Positions 25,401-32,416 of a DNA stretch of 64,000 bases are shown one piece after another (position 1 is the first letter of the stretch; the number at the start of each line of letters is the position of its first letter). The notes beneath the pieces were generated by a model that was given only the letters and a program-made list of their open reading frames with translations, did not search any database and had not been told where the DNA came from. Position numbers and translations under genes: made by a program. Location of the stretch: contig NC_088299.1 in assembly GCF_032854445.1 (NCBI RefSeq), forward strand, positions 15,431,608 through 15,495,607. The letters are read 5' to 3'. This DNA comes from Liolophura sinensis (Eukaryota; Mollusca; Polyplacophora; Chitonida; Chitonidae).

Positions 25401-28400
25401 GAATTACTGCATATTTTTGTGTTAGGTTAAAATTCGATCTCTGTGTGAAAATATCAAGTGTTAGTGAAATGAGATAAGACAACAAAGGGTCAGTGGATGC
25501 CCAGCAGTACTTGAGGTACACAGTCAACTCAGTGTGCTAACATTTTCTTACTTAACTTACTGAATCGCATCCCACGGAGGTAAGGTTAGTGTCACCTTTG
25601 GTACCTAAGCATTGTTGAAGTACAGAAAGAGTCAACAAAAGAAGTACATACATCTTTCAAAGCCTGCGTTACAAAATACTATAACAATTTGTAAACAGTG
25701 TGGCGTAATGACTGATAAGACAGTCAGAGGTATATGAATCGTATGTCAAACTGCTGTCCACATTTCAACATACATGGGAATAAATTGTGGCATTTCTTCA
25801 CGTTAGTTCTCGTCATTCACTGGCGAGACATAAAAAAGGATTGTGTAGTGGACAAAGGCAGTATATAGGGGTCAAGATACGCATGTAAAGAATCCCAGAG
25901 GCCAAGTTGTACTCTTGTACCAATCAAATGCTGATATGAATACTTAATGTGGGAACACGAATATTTCTACTGTCCTCTCTCCGTAACCCGGAAAGGAGAG
26001 TACAAAGGTGAATACGTACTACGATAAACTACATTATAAAACATGCCAGGTTGCAGTTAAAACCAGAATAAAGAGGTGGCTTATATAAATATCGGCACCA
26101 TTCACAGACAGACATATATGCCATATTATAAGTAAGTGTAATGTTAAGTTTGTTGTGAACTGGCCGTCGTTATGCTGGATAAATTCTACGTCTTACATGA
26201 GAAGTCGAGAAGGCCCCCCGGGTTTAACGCATTCAGCTATTTCGTCGTGCTTACCGCAAATGGCTCCTTCATAGCGATTTACGCAAATGGCTCCTTTATA
26301 GTGTTTCACGCAAATGGTTCCTTCATAGTGCTTAACGCAAATAGCTCATTCATAGTGCTTAACGCAAATGGTCCCTTCATAGTGCTTAACGTAAAATAGC
26401 TCCTTCATAGTACTTAACTCAAATGGCTCTTTCATAGTGTTTAACGCAAATGGCCCCTTAATAGTGATAACGCAAAGGGCTCCTTCGTAGTATTTAACGC
26501 AAATGGCCCCTTAATAGTGATAACGTAAAGGGCTCCTTCGTAGTACTTAACGCAAATGGCTCCTTCATAGTGCTTAACGTAAATTGCTCCTTCATAGTGC
26601 TAACGCAAAGGACTCCTTCGTAGTACTTAACGCAAAGGGCTCCTTCACAGTGCTTAACTCAATTGGCTCCTTTACAGTACTTAACGCCAATAGGCATAGC
26701 GCTTGACGCAAATGGCTCCTTCAGGGCGCTTAGCGCAAATGGCTCCTTCATAGTGCTTCACGTAAATGATTCCTTCATAGTGCTTCACGGAAAAGTCTCC
26801 TTCATAGTGCATGTTGAGAAATCAAAAGTATCTCTCCATGTGCCAAACGCAGACTGACCCGAGATTCAGCATAAGATTGCACCAGTCACTATGGCCAACA
26901 AAATAAAACATGAAGCAGACACTTGCTCGCAATAAATTATGATATAGTATGAAAAGTACTGGACAACCTTTGCTCACCTTGTATATTTTGTCTTCACGGC
27001 GTTGAACACCGGATAAATGAACAAATACCTCAATTACAGATAAGACTGAACTTATATGCGACACCACTGGGCAGCCATAAATCACAAACATCAAACGGAG
27101 ACCATAACTCATATGAAAGCGTATGACTATCATATCTTCTATAATCGACTATACTCTATAACACTCTGGGAGTTAGGAAAAAATCTATTTTGTTATTCAA
27201 ACCCGACGATTCCAATGTTATTTTTATACATATGCTCTTGTGCACAGGTACTGCAAACTGATTATTCAAACTAACAGCATGGAGAGCAAAAACCAGATCA
27301 ACGACGACGGTGTGATAGCTGGCAAATGATCACATGTAACCGGTGAAATACCGCCTCTTGTCAACTTACCTCAATTAAGGTGCTTAAGCAGTGGCAATAG
27401 AGACACTCACTGACATTACATGAGGTAGGACATACATCAAGCATGCATTACTGCCGTGAGTCGGGGAGATTTTGTTACAAATATCTTACCAAAAGATATT
27501 AAGGTTTGAAGGAAGCAATAGACTGACGAAGGCAAATGGATTTGATAGTCTTTACAGTTTATTAAGGCCAATTAAGATCTTTGTTAGAAATGTCCTGCCA
27601 GGGGATATTAAGGTTTGAAAGAAGCGAAATAGAGATCAAGCTGGCGATATCCAACATCATCTACCTTGATTTACTGAGCTATGTTAACTCATCAAGCCCT
27701 GAACTTTCCTTTATAAATATGCATAATCCATGGTCCAATCAGATTCCATCTTAGTTGTTGACACTGACAGGAGCTCAAAACAATATGGGGCGTGGCCGTA
27801 GTGAGAAGTATGTGGTGTATGGAATAAATTTATTTCATACTAAAGGTGGACGTGTTACCGCAAATAATAACCCCAGGCTAGGGTAACCCTGTTGTTATGA
27901 GCTCCTTCTCTGATGTTCATTGTAGAAAAATTGCTTCGTCATTGAAATTACCTCACTTTACCATGTGACACCACCATCAAGGTTAAATTTCCCGGGGACT
28001 GTCATTTTGAAGCAAACAGGCTTGACAGCAATTAGTGCAGAAACAACAACAACATAGGCTGCATCGATCGGTCTCTTTCGCTGTCACCGTTATAGCCTGA
28101 TGGTGCAGTGACTTTCCGCTGCCTGTTCGTTTCAATAAAAGCACATCGATCACCGTTCTAGCACTGCTTATTGCTTGTTTTGTAATGAGTCAAGGAACAA
28201 ATCGTATCCGAACGTACCTCGTGCATTTGCTTCGAAACAAGGAAATACACACTTAGAAGACACGATCAATGATTGGCTCAAAATGCCATGGCGGCAGTAC
28301 GCGGGCCGCAATATCACTGGCCGTCGAATGAGTGCTTTTCTGAAGACTTTTATATGTACAGCAAAGCAAGGGTGATCAAAAAGCCTGTAACGAGTATCAA

Positions 28401-31400
28401 CCTTGCTGACAGGAAAATGGATGGAGATAAACTTTGAAGTTTATTAAAGTCAGTTAAGCTTATCAACTTATCATCTTTCCTCGGGCGCCCAGTATCTATA
28501 GTATCCCTAGGCAGATTTTACCGGCTGTGACAGCGACATGTTCTCGCAGTATTACCTCTTGAAATGCTTTTTATATCTTCACATGAACCGCATGAACGTC
28601 TTACTTGTTTCGTAAGTGTTTGAACATTCGGGTGCATTAGTGTTAGCGTGTCAACGCGGTGCATTGGGCCCAATATTATTTATTGATCCGACTGGAATTT
28701 ACAACATCCTATGTCCAATAACCAATGTCTAGTCCATTATATAAAAGTCCATTTACTGTGGGTCATCGTTGATAGAGGTTCGGCGGATATCGGAGCTAAT
28801 AACCCCTACCGTGGAGGTGGTGGTGGCGGTGGGGGGGAGTTGATTTGCAGTGGCGTTTTTTTTCCAGGCCAAAGGGCCGATGCGCGCCAGTGTTATGTTT
28901 GTAATGTTTGTAATGGGTCATTACTTACTATGATAGCCATCACTTAATGTAGTCATATAATCCACGTATACAAGAGGGACAGGCATATGAATTAAAGAGA
29001 TTGTCGGGAAAGGTGGGCGTAAGAACCTACAAGGCGTTATAACATATATGGAACACAGAATATAGTATAGAAAGAGCTGAACAGCTGATAAAGATAATAC
29101 AGAGGCAAAACAGTAAAGGCGTCAGCTCATATCAGTTCCATATGGGTAAAAACAAGAACAACCACCATAGAGTAGATAGAGTAGTCCAAACATGATAACA
29201 CTAATAAATGTACCTTCATATTATTATTAATACTTCGGCAAATGCATCTACACAATCATATGTTATATTCTGTATACTACTGATTATTAAAAGCGACGAC
29301 ATCTCCTAAGAAAATTGGCCAGAGCCTGGAAAGTCTTATTTCGGTTCGTTTTAGGATTTAAAACAGATGCTAAGGTAAAATGCCGAAGGCCAATGAAGCG
29401 TAAGTCCGGTAAAGAATACGACGAGCTTTAGAGTGCCGGCTACACGTAAATACAAAATATCATCGTTAACTAGGCATATATCACATAACCCAGATGGATG
29501 CAGATTCATTCTAAATAAATAGGCATTTGTAGGTGTCCATGTCCAGAAATAAGGCGAAAAACTAGTGTTTCATCTCGTCGAGAACGTAATGATAATGGCG
29601 AATTTAGCAAAACAGAACGATTATACTCATGAAAAAAAAACCCTTATCAGATTCGTTCCACTGCTGCTGCCAAATATCCACAAACTTAGGTGTAACATAA
29701 CTCATAATTTCATTTATGTTTAAGGGCACATGAAAGGATATATACTATCCAAAAAAAGAAACGCATAACCCGGTTTTTTGCGGAAGTGATGCAGTCTTTT
29801 CAATTATGCATAACTAAATAAGAATTGCTATTCTGCAAATATTTTTTTACACAGATTAAGGAAGGGTCCATATCTAGACAACAAGGCCATCAACTTGAGG
29901 TAAGACACTCACAATGAGTCTCCCACTTGAGTGGAATGTCAGTATCTGTTGTGACCACCACGGGCACGAATAACAGTTCTGACACGCCTTGTCATGGACT
30001 GGATGAGACGCTGGATAGAGGCCTGGGGAATGTTCTGTCACTCCTCCTGCAAACATGCAACTTGCTCTTGAAGCGTTTGGGGTTGAGGTTGACGTTGGCG
30101 TAGACGTCGATCAAGTTCATCCCACAGATGCTCAATTGGGTTAAGATCCGGGGAACGGGACGGCCAGGGTAGCACATTTACATTGTTTTCGGCGAGGAAG
30201 CCCCTTGTGACACGTGCCGTGTGCGGTCTGGCGTTGTCCTGCTGGAACAACTCCCGCTGAACGTCAATGACAGGTAAGAGGTGTGGCTGCAGGATGGTGT
30301 CTCGGTAGCGTACGGCCGTAAGATTTCCCTGAACGTGGACAAGATTTGTACGACCAGTATACGATATTGCTGCCCACATAATCACACTCCCTCCATCAAA
30401 TCTGTCCACTTGGCGTACGCAGTTAGGGGCATAACGTTCGTGAGCACGTCTGTAAGCCCGGTTTCTACCATCACGTCTCTGCAATAGGAATCTGGACTCA
30501 TCACTGAACCAAATGCGTCGCCAGTTGCGTAGATTCCATGCAGTCACGTTGTTACACCATCGGAGGCGATTGGCGCGATGGTGAGGACGCAGCACGATCC
30601 CAACATAGGGCCTCCTGGCTCTCAGTCCATGTTCCCTCAGCCTGTTCCGCACTGTCTGACCTGATATCCTCCTCAGTCCCGGTATGCTGGCTGCTGTGCT
30701 TTCAGATGTAGCACAACGGTCACGTAAATGGAGGACCCTTATGTAGCGATCTTGGGCTGCTGTAGTGACACGTGGTCGACCTGAACGCCGACGGTCATTT
30801 GTTGTCCCAGTATTGTTGTAGCGGGCAGCAAGCCGTGAAATCGTGCTCTGGCTGACGTGTAGACGCCTAGAAATGGACGATTGGGACTCTCCAGCTTGAA
30901 GTCTTCCAATGGCAATATTTCTTGTGACAGTGTCAAGACGTGGCATGTTGAATCAGCTTGAAAACACCACTTGAAAGACGCCGATTTCCGGCCCGAAGTT
31001 GCGGTTTTATAGTCACACACTGCATGCTTTCCATGCGTAAGTTCGGCGTGTAAGACTGCACGTGATGCAGTGTGGTGCTGTATTTTTTACTTCTTCCAAA
31101 AACGGCCTCCAAACTCAACATTTTCAACCAAGAAATGTTTTGAGGAATAAAATGTGTGCTAACTGTGACTATTAACAATATTAAAACACATTTTGCTCAT
31201 GAAATGAAGACAAAATCTATTTATTTCATTTTAAAATAAAACAAAACACCTATGCGTTTCTTTTTTTGGATAGTATATCAAAAAAGGATAAAGCTTTCTT
31301 CGCCAGGGAGTCTGCCATCTCGTTCCCAACAATACCGACATGAGCTGGCACCCAATCAAAACTACTGTGGAGTGGATGAACCTTTGGCTATAAATACGCC

Positions 31401-32314
31401 CCATCTTGATGCCTTGTGGGGTGCACGTGATGCCGAACGGCAGAAGGTAGGTTGACCATGGTTATAATTACCTCCTCCGTGTTTACCTTTATTAGTATGA
31501 GTAAACATAGAGGTTCTGAAGAAAGCCCCTGGGTCTTGAGAATAGAGAAGCTTTAACATCTGGATTCCGGTCGCCTATATACCTCATTAGTTCATTGGAG
31601 GGAATATATAGCTTGTACATATGGGACTGTTATACGCAAACCAAAAACTGATGTTAACTGTTTTGAAAGCGTTTTAGGTATCTTCCTGGCGTTTTGAATT
31701 CTTGACAATTAACGTACAATTCCAATGGCCTGTCTGTATAAAGAATAATGAAACGTACCATACTTTCTTCTAGTGTTTACTAGTTTTCTAGTGTTTTCTA
31801 AGGCTATCAAAGGAAGGGACATTCACTACTGACAAGCTGGTTATAAAACGCATCTTGTGTGTCACAAAAACTAAGGGCTGTATTAAATATCTGTAGACTT
31901 TCTAGAGAAACAATGATATGTTCTCCAGGAAGTTGCACGAGACATATTTAACTATGAATGGCATCTTAATCTGTTGATTTATAGAAATGAGAGATAAAAT
32001 TCAGGAAATGAAGCAATATTTATTATTGGAGTTAAACGCTGTACACAACAGTTTTTTACTTCACGCATGTAGGAACAGCAATGCACTGAGTAATACTCAT
32101 TCAGCTAAATATTAATCGTCAACTGTACTTCCATTCCAGAGACAGAAAAACAAAAGAAATTTTTCTAAATCTTGCTACATTGCAGTCTAGACACAACAGC
32201 CGAGAAATTTAATTACAACAAATAAAAACCAGCAATACCTTGAGCTGTTGCAATGTTAAAATGTAAACACCAAACAAATGCTAGCAAAGTTTTGAGAAGC
32301 CATAAGAGAATCTG

Positions 32315-32352
<38 letters not shown>

Positions 32353-32360
32353 CAGATTAA

Positions 32361-32416
<56 letters not shown>

